Shown here piece after piece: positions 25,526 through 34,272 of a DNA stretch of 64,000 bases (position 1 is the stretch's first letter; every line of letters begins with the position of its first letter). A model generated the notes under the pieces. That model saw nothing but the letters and a program-made list of their open reading frames with translations. It was not told the DNA's origin and did no database searches. Origin of the DNA: Anianibacter sp965662745 (GTDB taxonomy: Bacteria; Pseudomonadota; Alphaproteobacteria; Rhodobacterales; Rhodobacteraceae); contig CBFIJK010000008.1 of NCBI GenBank assembly GCA_965662745.1, positions 11,274 through 75,273 of the forward strand, read 5' to 3'. The position numbers were made by a program, and so were the translations under genes.

Positions 25526-26194
25526 ATGAAAACGCTGCTCGAATTCGACAACGTGACAAAGTCGTTCTGGACGGGACAACGCCGCAAGGTGATCCTTGAT
25601 CGTGCGTCTTTCAAGGTCGAAGCCGGGCGGTCATTCGGCATCCTCGCGCCGAACGGCACGGGCAAGACGACCATCGTCAACATGATGTCGGGTCTGGAAA
25701 AGCCCGATGAGGGCGAAGTGCGCCGCTATGGCCGCGTGTCCTTTCCGCTTGGCTTCATGGGCGGGTTGAACGGCAAGCACAATGCCAAGGAAAACTGTCG
25801 TTATATTGCAAGGCTTTACGGGCTCGACCCCGATTATGTCGAGGCGTTCTGCCGATGGGTGTGTGGGCTTGAGGAATATTTCGAGATGCCCGTCGCCACA
25901 TACTCTGCAGGGATGCGGTCAAGGCTGACGTTTTCCCTGCTTTTGGTCCTGGATTTCGATCTTTACCTGATCGATGAGGGGATGCCGAATTCGACCGATG
26001 TGGAATTCAACCGCAAGGCAGGCTCGATCCTGCGCGAGCGGTTGCTGGACCGCACGGTTATCGTGGTGTCCCACCAGCCCAAGACCCTTGAAAAGCTTGT
26101 GAGTTGTGCGGCGGTGCTGCGGGACGGTAAACTGCATATGTTCGACAGCCTGGATGAGGCGAAGGCTCTTTATGACTACGAAACCCAAAGCTAA
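25526..26194 (+). CDS. kpsT: Capsular polysaccharide ABC transporter ATPase, KpsT type
   Basis: 222 residues. Walker A GILAPNGTGKTT (residues 38-49), a TYSAGMRSRL signature in place of LSGGQ, and DLYLIDEG as Walker B are the KpsT/Wzt-like pattern. It energises export of a lipid-linked capsular polysaccharide. The ATG at 25526 follows AAGGCAGGGG; GTG one codon earlier is possible. The partner permease KpsM is not adjacent. It overlaps kpsE by 23 bases. Confidence 0.9.
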   Translation: MKTLLEFDNVTKSFWTGQRRKVILDRASFKVEAGRSFGILAPNGTGKTTIVNMMSGLEKPDEGEVRRYGRVSFPLGFMGGLNGKHNAKENCRYIARLYGLDPDYVEAFCRWVCGLEEYFEMPVATYSAGMRSRLTFSLLLVLDFDLYLIDEGMPNSTDVEFNRKAGSILRERLLDRTVIVVSHQPKTLEKLVSCAAVLRDGKLHMFDSLDEAKALYDYETQS

Positions 26195-27851
26195 GAAATT
26201 CCGCATTCGCAGGAATTCGCCCGTCTCTCAGTCGCAAGGCGAGGCGCGTAGCGCCGCAACCCAGCCACCGCGCCCCGCCCAGCCGCAGCCCGCGGCGCAG
26301 GGCGCCGACATGTTCAACCAGCAGGAAGACGGGTTTGGCGACGCCGCCTTCCCGACCGCCCGCCGCGAGACGCCACGCCCGAAGGCTCCGACGACCGGCG
26401 CGTCCGATGTGGCGATGAACGCCAATGCCGAAGCCGAGATTGATGCGATCCGCCGTGAGGGTCTGACCGGCCGCCAACTTCGCATGGCCCGCCGCGTCGC
26501 GCAAAAGCACGGCCTTGCACCCGTGTCCGATTTCGACGCTGTGCGCCAGTTGCGCCAGCAAGGTGTCGATCCGTTCGACCGTGCCAACATGCTGGAACTC
26601 GTTTCCGGCGGCGAAACACAGCAAAGCGCAGAGCAGCCTCAGCTGCCCCAGACGGTCAAGCAGCAGCAACTGCCCTCGACAGAGGTTCTGGCCAACGACA
26701 CGCGCGCAAAGGAAATCGTGCGGATGCAGCGTGATATCGCGCGCCGCCGCCGCCAGAAGATCGTTCAGCTTTTCGCGCGCCTGGGGTTCTTCGTGGGCCT
26801 GCCGACCCTCCTTGTCGGCTATTATTACTACAACATCGCCACCCCGATGTACGAGACGAAGACCGAATTCGTCATCCAGCAGGCCGAAGCCCAGTCGGGC
26901 GGCGGCGGGCTTGGCGGGCTTCTGGCGGGCACCGGCTTTGCCAGTTCGCAGGATTCGATCACCGTGCAGGGCTACCTGCAATCGCGCGAGGCGATGCTTC
27001 GGCTCGACGAGGATCTTGGCTTCCGCTCGCATTTCGAAAGCGAGGAATTCGACCCCCTCCAGCGGCTTGAGCCCGACGGCTCCATGGAAGACGCCTTCGA
27101 CATTTACCAAAAGGCCGTGAAGATCGGGTATGACCCGACCGAGGGCGTGATCAAGATGGCCGTCATCGCCGCTGATCCCGCCGTCAGCGCTCTCTTCTCG
27201 CGTCAGCTTGTCGATTACGCCGAAGAGCAGGTCGATCAATTGACCCAGCGGCTGCGCGAAGACCAGATGCGCGGCGCGCGCGAAGGCTTTGAAGAAGCAG
27301 AGCGCAAGGTTCTCGAAGCCCAGCAAAAGGTGCAGACCCTGCAGGAAAAGCTGGGCGTCTTTGACCCGGTCGCCGAAAGCTCTGCCCTGATGTCGCAGAT
27401 CACCCGGTTCGAAACCGAAGCGCGCGAGAAGCGTCTGCAACTGCGCCAGCTTCTCGAAAACGCCCGCCCCAACCAGGCGCGTGTCGACGGTGTACGATCC
27501 GACGTGGACCGGCTGGAACAGCTTGTGTCCGAACTGCGCGCGCAGCTTACGGAAACGACGACCGCAGGCGGGTCCATCGCCAATGTCACCGGCCAGCTTC
27601 GGATCGCCGAGGGCGAGCTTGAGACGCGGCAACTGCTACTGACGCAGGCGCTTCAGCAGATGGAATCTGCCCGGACAGAGGCGAACCGCCAGACGCGATA
27701 CCTGTCGATGGGTGTCTCGCCCATCGCGCCGGATGAGCCGACGTATCCGCGCAAGTTCGAGAACACGCTTCTTGCGCTTTTGATCTTCGCGGGCATCTAC
27801 CTGATGGTCTCGCTTACAACCTCGATCCTGCGGGAACAGGTGTCATCCTGA
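26172..27851 (+). CDS. kpsE: Capsule polysaccharide export inner-membrane protein, KpsE/RkpR type
   Basis: 559 residues from the ATG at 26172 inside the end of kpsT. Residues 1-190 are low-complexity, rich in Gln, Pro, Ala and Arg, and probably cytosolic and disordered. A membrane segment (about 203-222, LFFVGLPTLLVGYYYY-like) follows RRRRQK, then a periplasmic part with long coiled coils (about 350-430, 460-500) and a second membrane segment near the C-terminus (LLALLIFAGIYLMVSL). This is the PCP-3/KpsE topology bridging the ABC exporter and outer-membrane channel. Usual KpsE is near 380 residues, so the N-terminal extension is notable. A CTGA junction joins it to kdsA. Confidence 0.85.
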   Translation: MTTKPKAKKFRIRRNSPVSQSQGEARSAATQPPRPAQPQPAAQGADMFNQQEDGFGDAAFPTARRETPRPKAPTTGASDVAMNANAEAEIDAIRREGLTGRQLRMARRVAQKHGLAPVSDFDAVRQLRQQGVDPFDRANMLELVSGGETQQSAEQPQLPQTVKQQQLPSTEVLANDTRAKEIVRMQRDIARRRRQKIVQLFARLGFFVGLPTLLVGYYYYNIATPMYETKTEFVIQQAEAQSGGGGLGGLLAGTGFASSQDSITVQGYLQSREAMLRLDEDLGFRSHFESEEFDPLQRLEPDGSMEDAFDIYQKAVKIGYDPTEGVIKMAVIAADPAVSALFSRQLVDYAEEQVDQLTQRLREDQMRGAREGFEEAERKVLEAQQKVQTLQEKLGVFDPVAESSALMSQITRFETEAREKRLQLRQLLENARPNQARVDGVRSDVDRLEQLVSELRAQLTETTTAGGSIANVTGQLRIAEGELETRQLLLTQALQQMESARTEANRQTRYLSMGVSPIAPDEPTYPRKFENTLLALLIFAGIYLMVSLTTSILREQVSS

Positions 27852-28684
27852 CCCAGCGCGTCGTCACGGCGGACGGGGTTTCGATTGGCAACGATCTGCC
27901 CCTGACGCTGATCGGCGGGCCGTGCCAGCTTCAAAGCGCGGACCACGCGCAGATGATCGCGGGCACGCTGGCCGAGGCGTGCAATAGCGCTGGCGCCGGG
28001 TTCATCTTCAAGGCCAGCTTCGACAAGGCCAACCGCACGAGCGGCGCGTCCAAGCGCGGGCCGGGTTTGGACGCCGGGCTGGCGATGCTTCAATCGGTGC
28101 GGGACATGGGGCTGCCCGTGACCACCGATGTGCACGAAGCCGGACACTGCGCAGAGGTGGCCGAGATCGTCAGCGTCCTGCAAATCCCCGCCTTTCTGTG
28201 CCGTCAGACGGACCTGCTGATCGCGGCGGCCCAGACCGGGCGGCCCGTGAACGTCAAGAAAGGCCAATTCTTGGCGCCGTGGGATATGGCCAATGTCGCG
28301 CAAAAGCTGGAAGACGCGGGCGCTGCGGGCATCCTGCTGACCGAGCGCGGCGCGAGCTTTGGTTACAACGCGCTTGTTGCGGATATGCGCAGCCTGCCGA
28401 TCATGACGCAGACCGGCTGGCCGGTGGTCATGGACGCGACCCACGCGGTGCAATCGCCAGGCGGCGCGGGGGCCTCGACCGGCGGCGACCGACGCTTTGC
28501 CCCGGCCCTTGCGCGCGCGGCGGTCTCGCAGGGGATTGCGGGCGTGTTTCTTGAAATACACGAGGATCCGGACACCGCGCCGTCAGACGGACCGAACATG
28601 ATCGCCCTTGTCGAGATGCCCACCCTGATCGCCAATTTGATGCGCTTTGACGGGCTGGCCAAAGCCAATCCGATCCGTCTGTGA
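27848..28684 (+). CDS. kdsA: 3-deoxy-8-phosphooctulonate synthase, apparent CTG start
   Basis: 278 residues if started at CTG 27848. Condenses PEP with arabinose-5-phosphate to Kdo-8-phosphate, the precursor of Kdo for lipopolysaccharide and many capsules. Homology begins at once: TQRVVTADGVSIGND then LIGGPCQLQS (GPCQ, residues 24-27), FKASFDKANR, and VMDATHAVQSPGG. The first in-frame ATG (27953) would cut off GPCQ, and no ATG, GTG or TTG lies in frame before it for a long distance. CTG overlaps the kpsE TGA as CTGA, and CAGG is seven bases upstream. A base error converting ATG to CTG is the alternative. Confidence 0.9.
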   Translation: MTQRVVTADGVSIGNDLPLTLIGGPCQLQSADHAQMIAGTLAEACNSAGAGFIFKASFDKANRTSGASKRGPGLDAGLAMLQSVRDMGLPVTTDVHEAGHCAEVAEIVSVLQIPAFLCRQTDLLIAAAQTGRPVNVKKGQFLAPWDMANVAQKLEDAGAAGILLTERGASFGYNALVADMRSLPIMTQTGWPVVMDATHAVQSPGGAGASTGGDRRFAPALARAAVSQGIAGVFLEIHEDPDTAPSDGPNMIALVEMPTLIANLMRFDGLAKANPIRL

Positions 28685-28713
28685 CTTTGGCGATTTTTTA
28701 TCAGGCTCGGGAC

Positions 28714-28742
28714 TTGCGATCAGGCGAATCCCGGCGTATCTA
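28714..28742 (+). promoter_or_regulatory. Predicted promoter of tRNA-Gln
   Basis: TTGCGA (28714-28719) and TATCTA (28737-28742), spacer 17. Predicted start about 28749, five bases before the tRNA 5' end. Confidence 0.6.
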
Positions 28743-28753
28743 GCGCGCCACTG

Positions 28754-28829
28754 TTGGGGTGTAGCCAAGTGGTAAGGCATCGGTTTTTGGTACCGTGTAT
28801 CGTAGGTTCGAATCCTACCACCCCAGCCA
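28754..28829 (+). tRNA. tRNA-Gln (anticodon TTG), CCA encoded
   Basis: Acceptor arms TGGGGTG (28754-28760) and CACCCCA (28819-28825) pair fully; T arm GTAGG-TTCGAAT-CCTAC (28802-28818); anticodon arm CGGTTTTTGGTACCG gives anticodon TTG, reading CAA/CAG. Discriminator G and encoded CCA end at 28829. No integrase or duplicated 3' end is found nearby, so it is not being used as an attachment site here. Confidence 0.95.
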
Positions 28830-28863
28830 CTTTCCTTCGACATTCACAAACGGCTGCACCCTG

Positions 28864-29802
28864 ATGCGTGTGTTCTTGTTCGGCGCATCCGGCAGTATTG
28901 GCCGCGCGGCCTTGCAGGCACTGAGTGAGGACGGGCATGAGGTGTGTTGTCCCCTTCGCCGCGCCGATCCCGAAATCGGCGGCGTTGTTCTCGACCTCTC
29001 CGATGGCGCAGCTGTGGCTCAGTTCTTGAAGGGCCAGCCCCCGTTCGACGCCGTTCTGTCCTGCGTCGCCTCACGGAACGGCAGCCCTGTCGATGCCTGG
29101 GCGGTGGATCACGACCTGAATCTGCGCATTCTGAACACCGCGAAGGAAGCTGGCATCAACCGTTTCGTCCTGCTTTCAGCGATCTGTGTGCAGCAGCCTG
29201 AACTTGCGTTCCAGAACGCCAAGCTTGCGTTCGAGGATAAGCTCCGCACCTCAGGTCTCGACTGGACCATCGTGCGCCCGACCGCCTTCTTCAAATCCCT
29301 ATCGGGGCAGATCGAGCGGGTGAAGGCGGGCAAGCCGTTCCTTGTGTTCGGTGATGGAGAGTTGACGCGCTGCAAGCCGATCAGCGACGCGGATCTTGGC
29401 CGCTATCTGTCGCGCTGCCTGACCGATCCAGACACTTCCGGGCGTATCCTTCCCATCGGTGGGCCCGGCCCTGCGCTCAGCCCTCTCGATCAAGGGCGCC
29501 TTCTCTTTCGGCTTTTGGACAAGGCGCCAGAATTCAAGCGTGTTCCCGTCGCCGTCATGGACGCGATCATTGGCACGCTGTCCCTTGCCGGGCGCGTCAT
29601 TCCGAAGCTGAAGGCCAAGGCGGAACTCGCACGGATCGGACGCTATTACGCCACGCATTCCATGCTGGTCTGGGACGAGGACGCGAAGCGCTATGATGCC
29701 GATGCGACGCCATCCTTCGGGACCGAAACGCTGGAAGATCACTACCGCGCCGTGCTGGCCGGAGAGCGCAAGACAAACCTCGGCGAACACGCGGTCTTCT
29801 AG
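28864..29802 (+). CDS. bciA: Divinyl (proto)chlorophyllide 8-vinyl reductase, BciA type
   Basis: 312 residues from the ATG at 28864. NAD(P)-binding NmrA/SDR-like fold with FLFGASGSIGRAAL at the N-terminus, YYATHSMLVWDEDAKRYDADATPSFG in the C-terminal part and the ending GEHAVF, the pattern of BciA. BciA reduces the C8 vinyl group in bacteriochlorophyll synthesis with NADPH. In Rhodobacter the gene also lies outside the photosynthesis cluster. If right, the organism may be an aerobic anoxygenic phototroph, though no other photosynthesis gene is in this window. A generic NAD(P)-binding protein is the alternative. Stop overlaps the convergent EamA gene by four bases. Confidence 0.72.
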   Translation: MRVFLFGASGSIGRAALQALSEDGHEVCCPLRRADPEIGGVVLDLSDGAAVAQFLKGQPPFDAVLSCVASRNGSPVDAWAVDHDLNLRILNTAKEAGINRFVLLSAICVQQPELAFQNAKLAFEDKLRTSGLDWTIVRPTAFFKSLSGQIERVKAGKPFLVFGDGELTRCKPISDADLGRYLSRCLTDPDTSGRILPIGGPGPALSPLDQGRLLFRLLDKAPEFKRVPVAVMDAIIGTLSLAGRVIPKLKAKAELARIGRYYATHSMLVWDEDAKRYDADATPSFGTETLEDHYRAVLAGERKTNLGEHAVF

Positions 29803-30692
29803 GCGCTTTCATCCTTCAAGAGCAGGAGGAGCGCAATAATGGTCGCTGCAACGCCCACAAGGACCACAGCGCGTGGCACCCCGTTGCCCAGCGCGATTTC
29901 CCACAGGATCACCCAGCTTGGCGTCAGATAGGTGTAGGCCATGACCTTGGCCGACGGCAGGCGCTGCGCCGAGAATTGCAACAGCGTGAAGGTGATCGCG
30001 CTGGCGAAGACCGCCGTGTAGACGATCGCGATCCAAGCAATGGCGGGCAGCGTCAGCCAGTCGGTCTCGATGACGGTGCGACCGCCAAAGAGCAACATCG
30101 CGACGATGCCCCCAAGCAGCACGTAGAACACCATGACGATGCCCGGCTCTCCGCGGTTGAGTTTGCGTAGAAGCGGCACATAGACGGCATGGGCGACGCA
30201 GCCAATGAAATAGATCAGCTCTCCACGCCCGATGTCGAGCGCCAGCAGCGCACCGAGATCACCGCGAAAGATCACCCAAAGCGCCCCCGTCGCGCCGACC
30301 GCCAAGGCAAACGCCATGCGCGCGGTGGTCACCTGGCGCAGCAGGAACCAGCCGAAGACGCCGGTCAGGATCGGGGTCAGGGTAAACACGGCCGAGGCCG
30401 AAACCGGCGCCGCCGTCTTAAGCCCCTCGAACATGAGGATGAAGTAGGACGCGAAGACCGCGCCGAGAACCAAGTAACGCCAAACCGCAACGGGGCGCTT
30501 TGACAGATGCCCGCCCGCCTTTGCGACCAGCCCGATCAGCCCGGCCGCGATGATGAAGCGCACGGTGTTGAGCGCGGTTGGCGCGATTTCGTTCGCGGCC
30601 ATGGACCCCAGGCTGAACGATCCGGCCACAAGCGCCGAGAAGGTCAGCATTGCCAGATGTCCCTGCGCGCCGGGCGAGAGCGCCCGGATCAT
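29799..30692 (-). CDS. EamA/DMT-family transporter
   Basis: 297 residues from the ATG at 30692, ten predicted membrane helices in two EamA halves (PTALNTVRFIIAAG and AKVMAYTYLTPSWVILWEIALG). Drug/metabolite transporter superfamily; exports amino acids or other small metabolites, substrate unknown. The ATG overlaps the LysR stop by four bases, so regulator and transporter are one operon. Confidence 0.88.
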   Translation of the reverse strand: MIRALSPGAQGHLAMLTFSALVAGSFSLGSMAANEIAPTALNTVRFIIAAGLIGLVAKAGGHLSKRPVAVWRYLVLGAVFASYFILMFEGLKTAAPVSASAVFTLTPILTGVFGWFLLRQVTTARMAFALAVGATGALWVIFRGDLGALLALDIGRGELIYFIGCVAHAVYVPLLRKLNRGEPGIVMVFYVLLGGIVAMLLFGGRTVIETDWLTLPAIAWIAIVYTAVFASAITFTLLQFSAQRLPSAKVMAYTYLTPSWVILWEIALGNGVPRAVVLVGVAATIIALLLLLKDESA

Positions 30693-31567
30693 ACGCCCGG
30701 CCAGGACTTTGCCTCGTCCTTGAGAAACCTCGTAAAGCTTTGCACTTTCGCGGTGCGGTGCAGATCGACATGGGTCACGAGCCACAGATCGGCACCAAAA
30801 CTCGCCTGCGGCGGGATCATCTCGACAAGGCCGGGGGCATTCTCCGCCTCCCATGTCGGGAAGAATCCGATGCCCGCACCCGCGATCACGGCGCGTTTGA
30901 CATGAGTCTGCGATGTGGCGCGAAAGGTCACGGCGCTGCGCGGCACATTCTCGGCCAGCCACCTTTCCCACGGCGCGCGGCTGGTTTCGCTGTCATGGGC
31001 AACGAAGCGATGCGCGGCGTAGTCGCCGTTCACGATTGGACCCATATCGTCAACATAGGATTGCGCGGCATAGAAGGTGCCCGATTGGTGAATGAATTTC
31101 TGCACCACGTTGTCGGGATCGTCGGGTGTCATGCCTGCGCGGATCGCCACATGCGCCTCGCCGTATTCGAGGCGCAGCACCCGTTCATCAGTGAGAAACC
31201 GGATCGTCAGGCCGGGATGACGCTGCTGGAAGCGGATCAGCGAGGGCGTCATCAAGGACGCGATTTCAGGCAGCGTGGTGACGATCAACTCGCCCGACAC
31301 TTCTTCGCCCTGCCCCTTGATGCGGTTGGCAAGCTGGGTGAACTGTTCATCCGTGGCCTGCGCGACCTGCAACAGATCGCGTCCCGCTTCGGTCGCCGTG
31401 TAGCCGCGCGCATGGCGCTGAAACAGCTTTGTTCCGATCCGCGCCTCTAGCGCATCGACATGGCGGATGACCGTCGCATGATGCACGCCAAGCGCTTCGG
31501 CGGCGCCCGACACGGTGCCAAGGCGCGCAACCTGATATGCGGTCCGGATTTCGTCCCATGTGTCCAA
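30689..31567 (-). CDS. LysR-family transcriptional regulator (TTG start)
   Basis: 292 residues. HTH: YQVARLGTVSGAAEALGVHHATVIRHVDALE, then an LTTR effector domain (VSGELIVTTLPEIASLM onwards). The start is read as TTG 31567 because AAGGAG lies ten bases upstream and the domain begins immediately; no ATG is suitably placed. It is co-transcribed with, rather than divergent from, the EamA transporter and probably regulates it. DoxX gene is divergent, about 107 bases away. Confidence 0.86.
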   Translation of the reverse strand: MDTWDEIRTAYQVARLGTVSGAAEALGVHHATVIRHVDALEARIGTKLFQRHARGYTATEAGRDLLQVAQATDEQFTQLANRIKGQGEEVSGELIVTTLPEIASLMTPSLIRFQQRHPGLTIRFLTDERVLRLEYGEAHVAIRAGMTPDDPDNVVQKFIHQSGTFYAAQSYVDDMGPIVNGDYAAHRFVAHDSETSRAPWERWLAENVPRSAVTFRATSQTHVKRAVIAGAGIGFFPTWEAENAPGLVEMIPPQASFGADLWLVTHVDLHRTAKVQSFTRFLKDEAKSWPGV

Positions 31568-31674
31568 CGGCCGCTCGCTCCTTGTGGTGAACCGGGGGTG
31601 AAGGTGGCAAGTTTCGCGGATGGGGGCAATGGGGACCGGCCTTGTCTCACGGGGCTGTGCGCTATCTGTGCCGT

Positions 31675-32034
31675 ATGGAAAAGACCCTAATGACAGCCCT
31701 ACGCGCCGGATTGACGCTCGCATTTCTCTGGTTCGGCCTGACAAAGTTGCTGGGCACGCCCAGCGCCGTCGCGCTTTACGACGCACTCGGGTATGGGCAA
31801 GGCATGCGCTACGTCACGGGAAGCGCCGAGACTCTGGGCGCCGTGCTGCTCTGGGTACCGGGTCTGCAAGGGATCGCCGCGCTGATCCTGACCGGGACAA
31901 TGATCGTCGGTCTGAGCGCGAAGTTGGTGATCGTCGGCGGCGCGGTCTGGCACCTCGTCCTGCTGCTGATCGGTTCGGCGCTCGCTGCCTTCCTCTACCG
32001 AAGCCAGATCATGGGCTACCTTTCAAGGGCGTGA
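31675..32034 (+). CDS. DoxX-like small membrane protein
   Basis: 119 residues with four hydrophobic helices. LTLAFLWFGLTKLLG and GSAETLGAVLLWVPGLQGIAAL match the DoxX-like family. Members are poorly characterised; some associate with redox stress. ATG 31675 is taken; 31690 is possible. Divergent from the LysR gene. Confidence 0.72.
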   Translation: MEKTLMTALRAGLTLAFLWFGLTKLLGTPSAVALYDALGYGQGMRYVTGSAETLGAVLLWVPGLQGIAALILTGTMIVGLSAKLVIVGGAVWHLVLLLIGSALAAFLYRSQIMGYLSRA

Positions 32035-32103
32035 CCGGCCTGCCCGCTTGTGGTCTTGTCGAACCATATTGACCGGCGAGGGTCCGAGGCGGATGCTCGG
32101 CCC

Positions 32104-32616
32104 ATGAAAATCATTGAGAACACGCCGGATCGTCTTGTGGCCGAAGATGCCCCCTGGGGTATTGGGATCGGCCTGATCTTCTTCGTTCTCTGTTTCGTCG
32201 GCATCGGACTGTTCCTTTTGTCCGAAGGGGTATGGGCCGGATTGATCTTCATGTTCGTCGGCGGCGGGCTTGGGCTTGGCGGGTTCTGGGCCTTCGTGCG
32301 CCGGGTGCAGGTAATCTTCGACGAGCCGTCGGGCATGGTGATCCTGCGGCGGCAGTCGATCTTCGACAAATCCGAGGAACGCCATCCGCTTGCCAAACTC
32401 TTGCGGGCCGAGATCGAAGCCAGCGCCGGGCGGGACAGTGACGGCAACCGCACCACGACCCAGAGGATCCTCTTCGTCTTCGACGAGGGCCACCTGCCCC
32501 TGACCGAGACCTATTCCAACGCGTCCGGTCAGCTTCATGTCGCGCGGCAGATCAACGAATGGCTCGCGGCGCGGCGCACCCCGCCGGGACTTGACTCGAC
32601 CCCACGCAGCGCGTAA
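32104..32616 (+). CDS. Hypothetical membrane protein, two helices plus soluble domain
   Basis: 170 residues from ATG 32104. Two membrane helices (about 22-42 and 46-66) are followed by a soluble C-terminal part with VQVIFDEPSGMVILRRQSIF and ILFVFDEGHLPLTETY, strand-rich and resembling photosynthesis-assembly or PH-like domains, but I do not recognise it securely. An in-frame ATG at 32050 would add 18 non-conserved-looking residues. Ends 160 bases before ffh. Confidence 0.65.
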   Translation: MKIIENTPDRLVAEDAPWGIGIGLIFFVLCFVGIGLFLLSEGVWAGLIFMFVGGGLGLGGFWAFVRRVQVIFDEPSGMVILRRQSIFDKSEERHPLAKLLRAEIEASAGRDSDGNRTTTQRILFVFDEGHLPLTETYSNASGQLHVARQINEWLAARRTPPGLDSTPRSA

Positions 32617-32778
32617 CCCGCCCCCACCCCGGAACCCTTCTGCAGGCTTCCGGTCCCATGGGCTATGTCCCGGGATCGACACCCGTCAGCGAGTATTCGC
32701 CCGCGGGTGCCGTTGGTGTTTGAGCGATCGGCCCTTATCTGAGGCCGGTGAACGGGAAACGGGCGAAGGAGCCGCGAG

Positions 32779-34272
32779 ATGTTCGAGAACCTTTCAGAAC
32801 GCCTCTCAGGCGTCTTCGACCGGCTGACCAAGCAGGGCGCGCTGTCCGAAGAGGACGTGAAGACGGCCCTTCGCGAAGTGCGTGTCGCATTGTTGGAAGC
32901 CGACGTTTCGCTGCCCGTCGCGCGCGATTTCGTCAAGGCCGTGCAGGACAAGGCGACCGGGCAAGCGGTGACCAAATCGGTCACGCCCGGCCAACAGGTC
33001 GTCAAGATCGTCCATGACGAGCTTGTCGCCGTTCTGGCCGGTGACGGCGAAGAGATCGGCACGCTCAAGATCGACAACCCGCCTGCGCCGATCCTGATGG
33101 TCGGCCTGCAGGGGTCGGGCAAGACGACAACAACCGCGAAACTTGCCCGCCGCCTGAAAGAGGTGAACGGCAAACGCGTGCTCATGGCCTCTCTCGACAC
33201 GCAGCGCCCTGCCGCAATGGAACAGCTTGCCGTTCTGGGCCAGCAGATCGGTGTCGACACGCTGCCCATCGTGCCAGGCCAATCGGCCAAGGATATCGCC
33301 AAGCGCGCCAAGCAGCAGGCGGCGATGGGCGGGTATGATGTCTTCATGCTCGACACCGCCGGGCGCCTGTCCATCGACGACGCGCTTATGTCCGAAGTCG
33401 AGGCGGTGCGCGACATCGCTTCCCCGCGAGAGACGCTGCTGGTCGTCGACGGTCTGACCGGCCAGGACGCCGTGACCACGGCCGAGAATTTCGACGGACG
33501 CATCGGCATTTCCGGCGTCGTCCTGACCCGGATGGATGGCGACGGGCGCGGCGGCGCGGCGCTGTCGATGCGCGCAGTCACCGGCAAGCCAATCAAGTTC
33601 GTCGGCCTTGGCGAGAAGATGGACGCGCTGGAAGAATTCCACGCCGAGCGTATCGCAGGCCGTATTCTTGGCATGGGCGACATCGTTTCGCTTGTAGAGA
33701 AAGCCCAGCAGACCATCGAGGCCGAACAGGCCGAGCGCATGATGAAGCGCTTCCAGAAGGGTCAGTTCAACATGAACGACCTGCGGATGCAGCTTGAACA
33801 GATGCTCAAGATGGGCGGCATGGAAAGCATCATGGGCATGATGCCGGGCATGGGAAAAATGTCCAAGCAGATGTCCGATGCGGGCTTTGACGACACCATC
33901 ATCCGCCGCCAGATCGCTCTGATCCAGTCGATGACCAAGAAGGAACGCGCGAACCCGCAAATCCTTCAGGCCAGCCGCAAGAAGCGGATCGCAGCAGGCG
34001 CGGGGCTTGAGGTGAGCGAGCTGAACAAGCTTTTGAAGATGCACCGGCAGATGTCGGACATGATGAAAAAGCTCGGCAAAGGCAAAGGCGGCATGCTGAA
34101 ACAGGCCATGAAGGGCATGTTCGGCAAGGGCGGCGGCATGCCGTCCCAGGCGGAAATGGAAGCGGCCCAGAAACAGATGGGCGCGCAAGGCGGCCTGCCC
34201 CCCGGCTTTCCGGGCATGGGCGGCGGCGCGGGTCTGCCGCAGGGCCTGTCGGGCTTCGGGAAGAAGAAATGA
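32779..34272 (+). CDS. ffh: Signal recognition particle protein Ffh
   Basis: 497 residues. N domain four-helix bundle, then the GTPase G domain with GLQGSGKTTTTAKLA near residue 107, DTAGRL, and LTRMDGDGRGGAAL; then a methionine-rich M domain (from about 300) with MLKMGGMESIMGMMPGMG and a Gly/Met-rich tail. Binds 4.5S RNA and signal sequences for co-translational membrane targeting. First gene of the ffh-GNAT-chorismate mutase-rpsP cluster; stop overlaps the next start by four bases. AAGGAG precedes the ATG. Confidence 0.97.
   Translation: MFENLSERLSGVFDRLTKQGALSEEDVKTALREVRVALLEADVSLPVARDFVKAVQDKATGQAVTKSVTPGQQVVKIVHDELVAVLAGDGEEIGTLKIDNPPAPILMVGLQGSGKTTTTAKLARRLKEVNGKRVLMASLDTQRPAAMEQLAVLGQQIGVDTLPIVPGQSAKDIAKRAKQQAAMGGYDVFMLDTAGRLSIDDALMSEVEAVRDIASPRETLLVVDGLTGQDAVTTAENFDGRIGISGVVLTRMDGDGRGGAALSMRAVTGKPIKFVGLGEKMDALEEFHAERIAGRILGMGDIVSLVEKAQQTIEAEQAERMMKRFQKGQFNMNDLRMQLEQMLKMGGMESIMGMMPGMGKMSKQMSDAGFDDTIIRRQIALIQSMTKKERANPQILQASRKKRIAAGAGLEVSELNKLLKMHRQMSDMMKKLGKGKGGMLKQAMKGMFGKGGGMPSQAEMEAAQKQMGAQGGLPPGFPGMGGGAGLPQGLSGFGKKK

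Noticed and set aside
28754..28829. tRNA-Gln as phage or island attachment site
   Set aside because: No integrase gene and no duplicated tRNA 3' end in the flanks; neighbours are core genes.
32617..32778. Possible 4.5S SRP RNA upstream of ffh
   Set aside because: The conserved GGAAGGAAGCAGCC-type tetraloop region is not found on either strand.
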